A stretch of DNA of 23,035 nucleotides from assembly GCA_014730285.1 (NCBI GenBank), contig WJIM01000113.1, positions 1 through 23,035 of the forward strand, written 5' to 3'. Below the pieces are notes generated by a model. It saw only the letters and a program-made list of their open reading frames with translations. It ran no database searches and was not told the origin of the DNA. The stretch is from Candidatus Zixiibacteriota bacterium. Lineage in GTDB: Bacteria > Zixibacteria > MSB-5A5 > JAABVY01. How positions within the stretch are numbered: the stretch's first letter is position 1; every line of letters starts with the position of its first letter. A program made the position numbers and the translations under genes. Positions 8,072-16,587 of the stretch are shown here, piece by piece.

Positions 8072-10708
8072 TTACATCTTCACCATTTTAACCTTATCAA
8101 TGTCATTGTCTTTACTGCGAATCATGCTGACTTTAACCTCAATGAAATTGTCCGGGACAAAGACCACATCCTCCGGAAGGTTTTGCCATATTAAGGCTTT
8201 TGCCACAATTTTTCCAGAAGAATTTTCGAGTTTTATCAGATCGCCCTCGGAGATTGTCATGTCCTCTGCCAGCTTATCGTTTATGGCGATATAGGGATCG
8301 GCCAGGAAATTATTCAGGCTCTCACAGCGTGTGCTGAAGTTCCTGCTGAAGTGATGGTCGCCGTTACCACTTAGCGCGGTCAACGGCAAATCTTCATGCG
8401 AGGGCTTGCGGTATTTGACCGCCATCAGGCCAAGATCAGGGTAATCTATCTTTTTCTCCGACCGCAAACCGTCCTTCGGAATTGCCGCCATCCTGCTGAC
8501 GCTCTCCTGCCCAAGCATGGGTGCGAAATGGCGGAAGATATCGTCGGCGGTTTTAAAATTGAAATCCGCATCGAACATGGTCGACAATTTCGAGAATATC
8601 TCCCATAAAGGCATCGATTCTCCGATATTTTTTATGGACTTACTGAACTTCTGCAGGACGCCTTCCCAGTTCACGAATGTACCATCGGACTCGAAATGCG
8701 ATGATATCGGGAGCACTACGTCGGCAAGACGGGCGGTATCGGTCAAAAACAGATCGGCCACCACCATGAAGTCCAGTTTCGAGAGAGTATTATTTATATA
8801 TTCGGAATCCGGATAATGATCAGCCGCATCCAGTCCCAGCAGAAATCCGCATTCAATTTTTTCATCGTTTATCTTTTGTAGAATATCGATTGTATCATAT
8901 CCCGGCTTATCGGTTGCAATTTCTCCCCAGGATGATTTAAGCTCCTCTGCCTGTTCAAACGGCTTGTCGTACGGCAGACGGTCAGGACGCATACCAAAGA
9001 GATAACAGCCTTTGGAATTCGATTCGCCGCCCAGCATTAATATACCAGATGCATCTCCATTCAGATTGCCGGTCAGCTTAGCCAGATTATATAATGAAAT
9101 TAGAATCGGATCGCGCTGATAATGTATCCGGACATTTTCGCCTGAAATAAAGATAGTATTTTCCGCTTCGCACAGCGATCTGGCAATAGTCTCCAGATCA
9201 ACCGGGGCGATTCCGGTTTTTTCGCTTACCGTCTTAAAATCGAAATCGGCTGTCTCTTTCAGAAATGCTTTGGCCTCATCGTCTTTAATGTTGGCCTTAT
9301 CCGGATCGTACATCTTTTTCTCGACAATAAGTCGGACAAGTCCCTGCAGCAGAAAAACCTCGGAGTATGCGCTGTAGATATGCTCCTCATCGGCGGCGCG
9401 ATTGAGATGTGTGGGCCGCGGGTTTAGAAGCATTATGCGCGCATCGGAAAAACGCTTGGCTTTAAGCACGCGCAATGCGGTAATCGGATTTTCCGCATGA
9501 AGATCGGAGCCCAGGATAAAGAATTGATCGGCCTTTTCGAGATCGGCGATATCCAGCTTATTCCAGCAGAGTTCGCGCTTCACCACATCTTCGCCGAAGC
9601 TGAGCTTTTTCTTGCGGTAAATTCTGTGATCGATAGAGTTTGTACCGATGACCGATCTGAAAAATCTTCCGATGGTATAATAATCTTCATTCGAAAGCGA
9701 TTCGCCCACAAGGCAGGCCACTCCGGAGGAGCCCAGGCTTTTTACCGTTTGGTCAATTTTGTTCTTTATGACTGTCAGCGCCTCGTTCCAGGAGCATTCC
9801 ACCAGCTCATCATCCTTGCGGATCATGGGACGCGTTAGACGGTCGTCGTGATGCGCGAACTGGTAGCCGTAACGGCCAATGTCGCACGGCAGACCCTCGT
9901 CGATGCTCCAGTTGGTGTTGGCCTGGATACGATAAATCTTATTGCGGAACACAGAGACATGGAGATTGCATCCATCGGAGCAATAACGGCAGATAGTAGG
10001 AATCTCCTCTGTCTTCCAGACGCGGACTTTGTAACGCCAGTCGCGGTTGGTCAGAGCCCCCACCGGGCAGTACTCGACCACATTACCGGAATACAGATTG
10101 CGAATTTCGCCTCCGGGAGGCGGCAAAATCTCTGTGAATGCGCCTCGCTGGTAATGTCCCAGGTCCTGTTCGAAGAAGCGCTCTTGCACGAGACGTGTAC
10201 ATCTATAGCAATGGATACATCTATTCTGATTTCGTATTACTTCGGGACCGATTTGAAGATCGTCGAAGGTGGAGTTTTCATCGGTAATAAATCTTCTCTT
10301 GCGTTCCTCGAAGCGCGAGAAATCCAGGCCGTATTTGAAGGTCGTATCCTGCAAGGGACATTCGCCGCCCTTGTCGCACGTGGGGCAGTCCAAAGGATGA
10401 TTGGCAAGGATGAATTCCAGTACCCCCTGACGAGCTTTGACCACTTTTTCGGAATGTGTCTGTACCTCCATACCTTCAGTGGCAGCAGTGGCACAGGAGA
10501 CCGCGAGCTTGGGCCAGGGTACAATTTGGTCACCACGGGGACTGGCAATCTCGACCAGACAGATTCGGCAGGCGCCGATTGATTTCAGGCATGGATGATA
10601 ACAAAAGACCGGTATGTCTATGCCATTCTCCAACGCCGCTTCAAGGACAGTCTTGCCCTTTTCGGTTTGGATTTCCCTGCCATCTATTTTAAGCTTAATC
10701 TTATCCAT
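8072..10708 (-). CDS. nuoG: NADH-quinone oxidoreductase subunit G, with N7 cluster site
   Basis: This is the largest peripheral-arm subunit (878 residues) and carries the electron wire from NuoF/NuoE to NuoI. An N-terminal 2Fe-2S ferredoxin domain binds N1b with Cys36, 47, 50 and 72. The His/Cys3 site of N5 is His104, Cys108, 111 and 117. N4 ligands are Cys164, 167, 170 and 214. A further CxxCxxxC...C set (Cys240, 243, 247, 275) matches the off-path N7 site, found only in some bacteria such as Escherichia and Thermus. The rest is the molybdopterin-oxidoreductase-like domain, which is redox-inactive in complex I. The ATG shares one base with the nuoF stop (TAATG), so translation is probably coupled; no clear separate binding site is seen. 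Confidence 0.97.
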   Translation of the reverse strand: MDKIKLKIDGREIQTEKGKTVLEAALENGIDIPVFCYHPCLKSIGACRICLVEIASPRGDQIVPWPKLAVSCATAATEGMEVQTHSEKVVKARQGVLEFILANHPLDCPTCDKGGECPLQDTTFKYGLDFSRFEERKRRFITDENSTFDDLQIGPEVIRNQNRCIHCYRCTRLVQERFFEQDLGHYQRGAFTEILPPPGGEIRNLYSGNVVEYCPVGALTNRDWRYKVRVWKTEEIPTICRYCSDGCNLHVSVFRNKIYRIQANTNWSIDEGLPCDIGRYGYQFAHHDDRLTRPMIRKDDELVECSWNEALTVIKNKIDQTVKSLGSSGVACLVGESLSNEDYYTIGRFFRSVIGTNSIDHRIYRKKKLSFGEDVVKRELCWNKLDIADLEKADQFFILGSDLHAENPITALRVLKAKRFSDARIMLLNPRPTHLNRAADEEHIYSAYSEVFLLQGLVRLIVEKKMYDPDKANIKDDEAKAFLKETADFDFKTVSEKTGIAPVDLETIARSLCEAENTIFISGENVRIHYQRDPILISLYNLAKLTGNLNGDASGILMLGGESNSKGCYLFGMRPDRLPYDKPFEQAEELKSSWGEIATDKPGYDTIDILQKINDEKIECGFLLGLDAADHYPDSEYINNTLSKLDFMVVADLFLTDTARLADVVLPISSHFESDGTFVNWEGVLQKFSKSIKNIGESMPLWEIFSKLSTMFDADFNFKTADDIFRHFAPMLGQESVSRMAAIPKDGLRSEKKIDYPDLGLMAVKYRKPSHEDLPLTALSGNGDHHFSRNFSTRCESLNNFLADPYIAINDKLAEDMTISEGDLIKLENSSGKIVAKALIWQNLPEDVVFVPDNFIEVKVSMIRSKDNDIDKVKMVKM

Positions 10709-11994
10709 TAAACAAAGCTCATAAACTTATTTTCTACCAATGGTTTGCCATTCTTTATATAATGCTCATATTCAGGCCTGAACAATTCTATGGTTGAACG
10801 AATCGGAATAACCGCCGCATCGCCCAGAGGACAGATTGTTTTGCCGTCAATATTATCACACAGGTCGAGCAGCAAATCTATATCATCCATCTTGCCCTCG
10901 CCAGCCGTGATTCGAGTAAGCGTATCGTAAATCCATTTTGTGCCCTGACGGCATGGTGTGCATTCTCCACAGGACTCGTGCATATAGAAATGTGCTAATG
11001 TCCTGGCCACCCAGACCATGTCAGTATCCTCATGCATCACTATCACCCCGCCGGAACCGAGCATCGATCCGGCCTGTGCTACGGATTCGAAATCGAGAGG
11101 AGTATCAATTTGTTCAGGCTTCAGAATTGGGGTTGATGATCCGCCGGGAATTATCGCCTTCAGCTTTTTGCCGTCAATTACACCGCCGCCCAGATCGTTT
11201 ATCAGGTAGCTCAAGGGGGTGCCCAGTTCGAGCTCGTAGTTGCCGGGATTTTTCACATGTCCCGAAAGGCAGAAGATTCTGGTACCGGTTGATTTCTCGG
11301 TGCCGATTTTGGAGAACCATTGACCGCCGTTTTTGATAATCAGCGAAACGTTGGAAAGTGTTTCGACATTGTTGACAACGGTAGGGCTTGCGTAAAGCCC
11401 TTCCACGGCGGGAAATGGCGGTCTGATTCGGGTCTGGCCCGGCTTACCCTCGAGGGAGTTCAGAAGGGCGGTTTCCTCACCGCATATATATGCTCCTCCA
11501 CCGGTGTGTACAATCATTTCCAGATTATAGCCGGTGCCGAGTATATTTTTTCCCAGATAGCCCTTTTCATAGGCCTGGTCGATGGCCTTCCTCATTTGGC
11601 TGGCAGGGTAATCGAATTCGCCGCGGATATAGATAAAGGCATGACCTGCGCCAATGGCATAAGCCGAAATCGCCATGCCCTCAACCACCAGATGCGGGTC
11701 GTGCTCCATCAGCACACGATCCTTGCATGTGCCCGGCTCGGACTCATCACCATTACAAACCAGATACTTCGGCTTGGGAGAATCTTTGGGCACGAAGCTC
11801 CACTTCATTCCGGCCGGAAATCCTGCACCGCCCCGTCCCCTGATACCGGATTTTTTGACTTCTTCTATCACATCCTCGGGCTTCATTTCTTTCAAAACCT
11901 TCTCGAGAGATTTGTATCCGCCCTTGGAGATATAGGTATCGATCTCCGGCTGTTTGGGATCATCTATATTTGCGAACAGGACTTTCTTTTCCAT
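10708..11994 (-). CDS. nuoF: NADH-quinone oxidoreductase subunit F (FMN, NADH site, cluster N3)
   Basis: This is the flavoprotein that oxidises NADH and starts electron transfer in complex I. Over its 428 residues the FMN/NADH glycine-rich loop GRGGAGFPAG is at 53-62, and LVCNGDESEPGTCKDR follows near residue 80. The flavin-side segment TGGGAYICGEETALLNSLEG is at about 164-183. The N3 4Fe-4S cluster is bound by Cys342, 345 and 348 (SCGECTPCRQG) and Cys388 (CPLGDAA). It has no N-terminal thioredoxin-like extension and no C-terminal ferredoxin extension, so it is a respiratory NuoF and not a HoxF or HydB type. The ATG overlaps the nuoE stop as TGATG. Confidence 0.98.
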   Translation of the reverse strand: MEKKVLFANIDDPKQPEIDTYISKGGYKSLEKVLKEMKPEDVIEEVKKSGIRGRGGAGFPAGMKWSFVPKDSPKPKYLVCNGDESEPGTCKDRVLMEHDPHLVVEGMAISAYAIGAGHAFIYIRGEFDYPASQMRKAIDQAYEKGYLGKNILGTGYNLEMIVHTGGGAYICGEETALLNSLEGKPGQTRIRPPFPAVEGLYASPTVVNNVETLSNVSLIIKNGGQWFSKIGTEKSTGTRIFCLSGHVKNPGNYELELGTPLSYLINDLGGGVIDGKKLKAIIPGGSSTPILKPEQIDTPLDFESVAQAGSMLGSGGVIVMHEDTDMVWVARTLAHFYMHESCGECTPCRQGTKWIYDTLTRITAGEGKMDDIDLLLDLCDNIDGKTICPLGDAAVIPIRSTIELFRPEYEHYIKNGKPLVENKFMSFV

Positions 11995-12470
11995 CAGCCT
12001 TTTTCTCTCAAATCGTTCAAAATCTTGTCGACTTTTTCTCTATTCAAATTCTCATAAAATGTCTGGTTCACCTGCATCATAGGGGCGGTTGTGCACGACC
12101 CCAGGCATTCCACACTGACGACCGTGAAGAGGCCGTCCTCGGTAATCTCGCCCTCTTTGATATTCAGCACCTTAAGCAAATACTCTTTCAATGATTCCGC
12201 GCCCATCAAACCGCACGAGATATTCATGCAAACCTGTATCAAATATTTTCCGACCTTCTGCTTGGGAAACATGGTATAGAATGTTGCAGCGGAGGCGACC
12301 TCATTGGGAGACACCCCGATAGCATCGGCAACCTCGATATAGAGATCATCATAGAGATAGCCGATCTGACGGTACGCAATCGTGAGAGCCGGCAGAATCG
12401 CCGATCTCTTTTGCGGATAGCGCGCCGCAGCTTTTTTCATGGCATCTATAGATTCGGTAGAAAGAGCCAT
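11994..12470 (-). CDS. nuoE: NADH-quinone oxidoreductase subunit E (2Fe-2S N1a)
   Basis: This 158-residue thioredoxin-fold subunit holds the off-path 2Fe-2S cluster N1a next to the FMN of NuoF. The four ligands are Cys81, Cys86, Cys122 and Cys126 (VCMNISCGLMGAES and VECLGSCTTAP). The N-terminal helical bundle contains the family pattern YPQKRSAILPALTIAYRQIG, followed by VAS-AATFYTMF. The start ATG overlaps the nuoD stop by one base (TAATG), indicating coupled translation. Length and motifs are ordinary for the family. Confidence 0.98.
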   Translation of the reverse strand: MALSTESIDAMKKAAARYPQKRSAILPALTIAYRQIGYLYDDLYIEVADAIGVSPNEVASAATFYTMFPKQKVGKYLIQVCMNISCGLMGAESLKEYLLKVLNIKEGEITEDGLFTVVSVECLGSCTTAPMMQVNQTFYENLNREKVDKILNDLREKG

Positions 12471-13639
12471 TAACGGTCAACCTCTCCCAATACAATGTCA
12501 ACAGAGCCGATATTTGCGATAACGTCAGACAAAAATCCTCCCTTACAGAGCTTGTTCAGGCTCGACAGATTTATGAAACTGGGAGGACGCACCCGCATTC
12601 GATGCGGTTTGGGCGAACCGTCAGAGACGATATAAAAACCGATTTCGCCCTTTGGTGATTCGATACCGACATAGGTCTCGCCTTTGGGCGGATGAAATCC
12701 TTCGGTTACGATTTTGAAATGGAAAATCAAGGCTTCCATTTCATTCAGTACTTTTTCTTTGGGTGGAGAAACCACGCCCGGAGCATTGGCAGCCCAGTCT
12801 CCTTCAGGCATACCGTCTATAGCCTGCTGAGCGATCTTGATGGACTGATACATCTCCTCCACTCGGACTTCGTACCGCGAGAATACATCCCCCCCGGTAC
12901 GTGTGGGAATATCGAAATCGAATTTATCATACGAGCTGTACGGTATCGCTTTTCTGAGATCATGTTTCACTCCGGAAGCCCGCAGTATGGGACCGGTGAT
13001 GCTCGATTTCAGAGCTTCCTTTTTGGAAAGCTTGCCCACGCCGATTGTGCGGTTACGCCAGATTCTGTTGTTGGTCAGAAGGTCCTCGTATTCGCGGATT
13101 CTGGACGGTAGAATATCCAGCACCTTCCGGACTTCCTCATTGAAGTTCTCAGGGAGGTCCTTGGAAAGCCCGCCGATCCTGAAATAAGAGGACATCATCC
13201 TCTGGCCGGATACCAGCTCATATATATGCACGATATTTTCTCTTTCACGGAATCCGTAGAGCGCCATACTCATGGCCCCGATATCAAGGGCATGGGTGCC
13301 CACCCAGACCAGATGTGAATTGATCCGGGTCAGCTCTGCCAGACAGACCCGAGCCCATTGAGCCTTGGGCGGTATTTCCATATCAAGGAGCTTTTCAACA
13401 GCAAGGCAATAGCCCAGATTATTGGACATGGGCGCCAGGTAATCCATGCGGTCGGTCAGGGGCACTACTTTATGATAAAGTTTGGCTTCCGCAGTTTTCT
13501 CGATCCCTGTATGCAGGTAACCGATAACCGGATAGGCTTCCAGAACACGTTCGCCGTCGAGGTCGAGCTTGACCCTGAGAACACCGTGGGTGGCAGGATG
13601 CTGCGGCCCCATATTTAGTGTCATAGTCTTGGTCTTCAC
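12470..13639 (-). CDS. nuoD: NADH-quinone oxidoreductase subunit D (GTG start)
   Basis: This is the 49-kDa-type subunit that, with NuoB, forms the quinone-reduction site and is descended from NiFe-hydrogenase large subunits. Its 389 residues begin with the hallmark LNMGPQHPATHGVLR and end with the canonical VLGEVDR, so the protein is complete. The start is GTG at 13639, supported by a strong GGAGG 7 nt upstream at 13647-13651; an internal ATG five codons later is the only alternative. The GTG shares its first G with the nuoC TAG stop. NuoC and NuoD are separate here, unlike the fused NuoCD of enterobacteria. Confidence 0.97.
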   Translation of the reverse strand: MKTKTMTLNMGPQHPATHGVLRVKLDLDGERVLEAYPVIGYLHTGIEKTAEAKLYHKVVPLTDRMDYLAPMSNNLGYCLAVEKLLDMEIPPKAQWARVCLAELTRINSHLVWVGTHALDIGAMSMALYGFRERENIVHIYELVSGQRMMSSYFRIGGLSKDLPENFNEEVRKVLDILPSRIREYEDLLTNNRIWRNRTIGVGKLSKKEALKSSITGPILRASGVKHDLRKAIPYSSYDKFDFDIPTRTGGDVFSRYEVRVEEMYQSIKIAQQAIDGMPEGDWAANAPGVVSPPKEKVLNEMEALIFHFKIVTEGFHPPKGETYVGIESPKGEIGFYIVSDGSPKPHRMRVRPPSFINLSSLNKLCKGGFLSDVIANIGSVDIVLGEVDR

Positions 13640-14142
13640 TATATTACCTCCGGCGGTTCATCTTTATTATAGCTGAACTGCGGGATTTCGTATACCAGCG
13701 AATGATCTTTTTGCAGGGGATGTCCCTCGAAGTCATCCGGGGTAAGGATTCTGGTCAGGTCTGGATGTCCCTCGAAATGGACTCCGAACAGATCGTATAC
13801 CTCACGTTCCAGCCAGTTAGCTGAATCCCAGATGACAGTAGCTGTGGGAAGCTTCTCCCCTTCCTTCAGACGTACCTTCAGACGCAAGCGCGTGTAGTCT
13901 TTGAAGCTGTACAGCAGATAAACCACCTCATGGCGTTCGTCACGTTCCGGCCAGTCGGTGGCGGTCAGATCAGTCAGGAAATTGTATTCAAACTTTTTGT
14001 CTTCGTACAGGAATTTCAGTATATCCAGGATGCTGTCTTTGTTGACAATATAGGTGAGTTCATCCCTGAATGTGGATTTTTCCCTGATCTGATCCTTGAA
14101 CTTTTCGTCAAAGAATTTTTCTGCTTCTTTATTGTAGCTCAT
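13639..14142 (-). CDS. nuoC: NADH-quinone oxidoreductase subunit C
   Basis: This is the 30-kDa-type subunit of the complex I peripheral arm, a structural partner of NuoD. Its 167 residues include the family signature from about residue 112 to 144 (EREVYDLFGVHFEGHPDLTR, then ILTPDDFEGHPLQKD). The N-terminal part is charged and lysine-rich (MSYNKEAEKFFDEKFKDQ). It is separated from nuoB by an AT-rich 40-nt gap, the longest gap within the nuo run, and no clear Shine-Dalgarno precedes the ATG. That makes this the least certain start in the operon, although the signature domain is unambiguous. Confidence 0.96.
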   Translation of the reverse strand: MSYNKEAEKFFDEKFKDQIREKSTFRDELTYIVNKDSILDILKFLYEDKKFEYNFLTDLTATDWPERDERHEVVYLLYSFKDYTRLRLKVRLKEGEKLPTATVIWDSANWLEREVYDLFGVHFEGHPDLTRILTPDDFEGHPLQKDHSLVYEIPQFSYNKDEPPEVI

Positions 14143-14182
14143 ATATTGATATTTATTTCACAAATTATATTAAAAAAATTCG

Positions 14183-14680
14183 CTACTTCTTTTTACCTTT
14201 CTCCGGAGCCTGCTTCAGCTTCTCGTTTTTGACTTTCTCGTGCAGCTTTACGATACCGTCGATAAGCTGCTGGGGACGCGGCGGACATCCGGGGATATAC
14301 ATATCCACCGGGATTATTTTGTCCACGCCCTGCAATATCGCATAATTATTGAAAACACCACCGGTTGAGGCGCAGGCGCCCATAGATATAACCCATTTCG
14401 GATTGGGCATCTGCTCATACAGCCTTTTGACCACCGGAGCCATTTTATTTGAGACGCGTCCCGAGACAATCATCAAATCAGCCTGTCGCGGTGAGGGACG
14501 CATGACCTCCATGCCAAAACGTGCCAGGTCGAAATGCGCCATGAAAGTTGACATCATCTCGATGGCACAGCATGCCAGCCCGAATCCAAACGGCCACATG
14601 GACGACTTGCGCGACCAGTTGACCATCTTCTCCAGCGTGGTCAATATTATTCCATCCGGAATTTTATCTTCTAATCCCAT
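14183..14680 (-). CDS. nuoB: NADH-quinone oxidoreductase subunit B (cluster N2)
   Basis: This subunit carries the terminal 4Fe-4S cluster N2, which reduces quinone at the NuoB/NuoD interface. The ligands are visible: the adjacent pair Cys37-Cys38 in FGLACCAIEMMS, Cys103 in SMGACASTGG and Cys132 in YIPGCPPRPQ. Its 165 residues end in a lysine-rich tail (QAPEKGKKK). The ATG at 14680 lies inside the end of nuoA, giving a 10-nt overlap, with AAGG upstream within nuoA. No anomalies are seen. Confidence 0.98.
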   Translation of the reverse strand: MGLEDKIPDGIILTTLEKMVNWSRKSSMWPFGFGLACCAIEMMSTFMAHFDLARFGMEVMRPSPRQADLMIVSGRVSNKMAPVVKRLYEQMPNPKWVISMGACASTGGVFNNYAILQGVDKIIPVDMYIPGCPPRPQQLIDGIVKLHEKVKNEKLKQAPEKGKKK

Positions 14681-15027
14681 TTTAATGCGCCCTTCTTAAT
14701 GATATATAAATAACCGGCAAGCAGTATTACGATGAAGACAACCATTTCGATAAACAGAAATGCTCCGCCCCATTGATAGATAACCGCCCAGGGATATAGA
14801 AAGACGACCTCGATATCGAATACAATGAAAAGCAGTGCGATCATGTAGAACTTTACCGGGAAGCGTTCCTTGGTACTGCCTTCAGGTTCTATGCCCGATT
14901 CGTATGGAGTATCCTTGAGCTTGCTGTGTGTAACCTTCCCAAAAAGCCGGGATAAAATCATCAAAGCCCCACCGGCTAAAAGTGCCAGTGCGGCCATTGC
15001 GACAATTGGGAAATATACTTCAAACAT
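14671..15027 (-). CDS. nuoA: NADH-quinone oxidoreductase subunit A
   Basis: This is the first gene of the nuo operon. It encodes a 118-residue, three-helix membrane subunit near the quinone channel and NuoH/NuoJ. The family signatures are YESGIEPEGS at about 42-51, which begins the cytoplasmic loop involved in active/deactive switching in other organisms, and FIVFDIEVVFLYPWAV in the second helix. The ATG at 15027 has GAGG 7 nt upstream. It is preceded by an intergenic region with a strong promoter and an inverted repeat, so expression of all 14 nuo genes and the glutaredoxin-like gene probably starts here. Confidence 0.98.
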   Translation of the reverse strand: MFEVYFPIVAMAALALLAGGALMILSRLFGKVTHSKLKDTPYESGIEPEGSTKERFPVKFYMIALLFIVFDIEVVFLYPWAVIYQWGGAFLFIEMVVFIVILLAGYLYIIKKGALKWD

Positions 15028-15070
15028 ATGCTTGCCTCGCGCACTCGTTGCTAACAGCTAATGTTTAAGC

Positions 15071-15115
15071 GCCAAATTTATCAATCATACGGTGGCTTGT
15101 CAATATAAATTTGGC
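15071..15115. repeat. Perfect 11-bp inverted repeat straddling the nuo promoter (operator-like)
   Basis: The arm GCCAAATTTAT at 15071-15081 is exactly complementary to ATAAATTTGGC at 15105-15115, with 23 nt between them and arm centres 34 bp apart, close to three helical turns. The arm downstream in transcription covers the whole -10 hexamer, and the upstream arm ends one base before the -35. Most of it lies upstream of the predicted start of transcription, so it is more likely a DNA-binding site than an RNA hairpin. An operator for a repressor that occludes the promoter or bridges the two arms is the simplest reading; the regulator is unknown. Confidence 0.75.
15075..15103 (-). promoter_or_regulatory. 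Sigma-70-type promoter of the nuo operon
   Basis: On the minus strand a perfect -35 hexamer TTGACA (15103-15098) is followed by a 17-nt spacer and the -10 hexamer TAAATT (15080-15075). TG lies one base before the -10, an extended -10 element. Transcription would begin near 15068, leaving a leader of about 40 nt before nuoA. This is the only clear promoter in the window for the nuo genes. It lies inside the inverted repeat described separately, so it is probably regulated. Confidence 0.8.
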
Positions 15116-15242
15116 AGAGGTGTTCGGATTGTTAAATAGTACTTAAACTATAGGTATTAGTTAACTTATGTGATATCAGAAGGTAAGAAAAAAGATGTCA
15201 GGAGATACTTTATGTCTTTGAAATGGCTTAAAATAGGATGTT

Positions 15243-16574
15243 TTAACTGTGATGACGGTCGGGTACTTTCCTGAACAAAATCAGCCCGATAATCATCAAA
15301 AGCGCCAGGCTGATTACTGCGAATCTGTACTCGATTGTTGCCAGTGTGGCCGTGGAAATATCTATCCCCAATGACTCCAGAATGGCCACAACCGCCTTTA
15401 CAAGCGGATTTTCTGAGGTCATAATCAGCACCACGAGGCCCCAGATCAACGGCCCAATGACTGCGGCTGTTCTTCCCGATAAGGCATAAAGCCCATAGAA
15501 TAGACCGAGTTTTTCGTCAGGCACTAGGCTGTTGAGAAGCGGGCGGGCGACAGTCCAGGTCGAACCGAGAAATATCCCCACAAAGCAGGCGGCCACCCAG
15601 AATAAGGGCTGATATGTTATCAGACTGATTGCAACCAGGACTAAGATCCATCCGATAACGATGATTCGCATGGTTCTTTTCGGGCCGATCCAGTCCGAGA
15701 TCTTGCCGGATAAAACCGAGCCGATTGCGGCCGAAAGTGTGGCCACCACCCATAGCTCAATTTTAAGGCGGTCGGTAAACCCGACCACTTTCTCGGCATA
15801 AATCGCCATAAATATAATAGCGGTTACCACAGCATCCTCGAAAAAGTAATTCGATATTAAAAAGCGGAATGCGCCTTTATTTTCACGTGCCTGCTTTAGG
15901 TTTTCCTTAAGGTTATTAAATGCATGCATGAATTTCATTCGCTGCTTGTAAATATTTTCAAAGGTCTTCTCCCGTATAAATAAAAATGCCGGAATAGAAA
16001 ATATGAAGAAGAGGATTGCGGTCGGGATGATTGCCGCTTCCCTGCCTGCGGGGATCCAGGATATGTTACCTTTAACTATCGGGAATACTATTAGCAGTCC
16101 GACTATCCCTCCGATATAGCCGAGTCCTACTCCCAGACCGGAGGTCTGGCCGATATTATCTCGGGATGATACTGATCGCAAAAGAGCATTATAAAATGCT
16201 ATCCCGCCCTCGTAGAAGAAATTGGCGGCGCCGAAGAAAATCAGGGCGATGACTATTCGTGTCCAGCGGCCATCAAAGATATATGCGTTCAGGCCAATCA
16301 GGACGGTAGATATGATCGCCAAAAGCGTAAAGCGTATCAGCCAGCTTTTCTTGTTCTGCTCGATATCCGAATAATGGCCGTAGAACGGCATCAGTAGAGC
16401 CACCATAATCATGGAAGCTGAATAGGCGATGGAGTAGAGAATGTCCGGGCAATTGAGATCGTCGAGAATCCAGAGGTTGAAAAACATGGTGACTATATTC
16501 ATGGAGAATATAGTATTGGCGAAATCAAAAGAAAGCCATCCAACCAGCGAAAGCTTTTCCTGTTTTGAAGGCAT
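15243..16574 (-). CDS. MFS transporter, Atg22/UMF1-like
   Basis: This is a 443-residue major facilitator with about 12 membrane helices and cytoplasmic N- and C-termini. The opening WLSFDFANTIFSMNIVT resembles the YDWANSAF-type first helix of the UMF1/Atg22-like branch, whose bacterial members are mostly of unknown substrate. Loop motifs typical of the superfamily appear after TM2 (GHYSDIEQNKKSW) and after TM8 (GKISDWIGPKRTMRI). The start ATG has AAGG about 9 nt upstream and lies 13 nt after the HDIG gene, so it ends the upstream operon. No clear terminator follows, only a T-rich tract in the intergenic region. Exporter versus importer cannot be decided from the sequence. Confidence 0.85.
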   Translation of the reverse strand: MPSKQEKLSLVGWLSFDFANTIFSMNIVTMFFNLWILDDLNCPDILYSIAYSASMIMVALLMPFYGHYSDIEQNKKSWLIRFTLLAIISTVLIGLNAYIFDGRWTRIVIALIFFGAANFFYEGGIAFYNALLRSVSSRDNIGQTSGLGVGLGYIGGIVGLLIVFPIVKGNISWIPAGREAAIIPTAILFFIFSIPAFLFIREKTFENIYKQRMKFMHAFNNLKENLKQARENKGAFRFLISNYFFEDAVVTAIIFMAIYAEKVVGFTDRLKIELWVVATLSAAIGSVLSGKISDWIGPKRTMRIIVIGWILVLVAISLITYQPLFWVAACFVGIFLGSTWTVARPLLNSLVPDEKLGLFYGLYALSGRTAAVIGPLIWGLVVLIMTSENPLVKAVVAILESLGIDISTATLATIEYRFAVISLALLMIIGLILFRKVPDRHHS

Positions 16575-16587
16575 TATTGGCTACCTT

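Noticed and set aside
9848..10582. Long plus-strand open frame (244 codons) opposite nuoG
   Set aside because: It is antisense to the cysteine-rich N-terminal domain of nuoG, has no recognisable domain, and its openness follows from the codon use of the real gene.
11320..12057. Long plus-strand open frame (245 codons) opposite nuoF/nuoE
   Set aside because: It is antisense to well-defined complex I genes, shows no family motif, and crosses the nuoE-nuoF junction, as a shadow frame would.
14143..14182. Possible internal promoter with TATAAT (14164-14169, minus strand) before nuoC
   Set aside because: The hexamer is perfect, but no -35-like sequence lies 16-18 nt upstream and the gap is simply AT-rich. 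The leader would be only about 15 nt without a ribosome binding site.
15180..15242. Possible terminator after the MFS gene with a T6 tract near 15189
   Set aside because: I could not find a stable stem preceding the T tract; the apparent repeat of GACAT is direct, not inverted.
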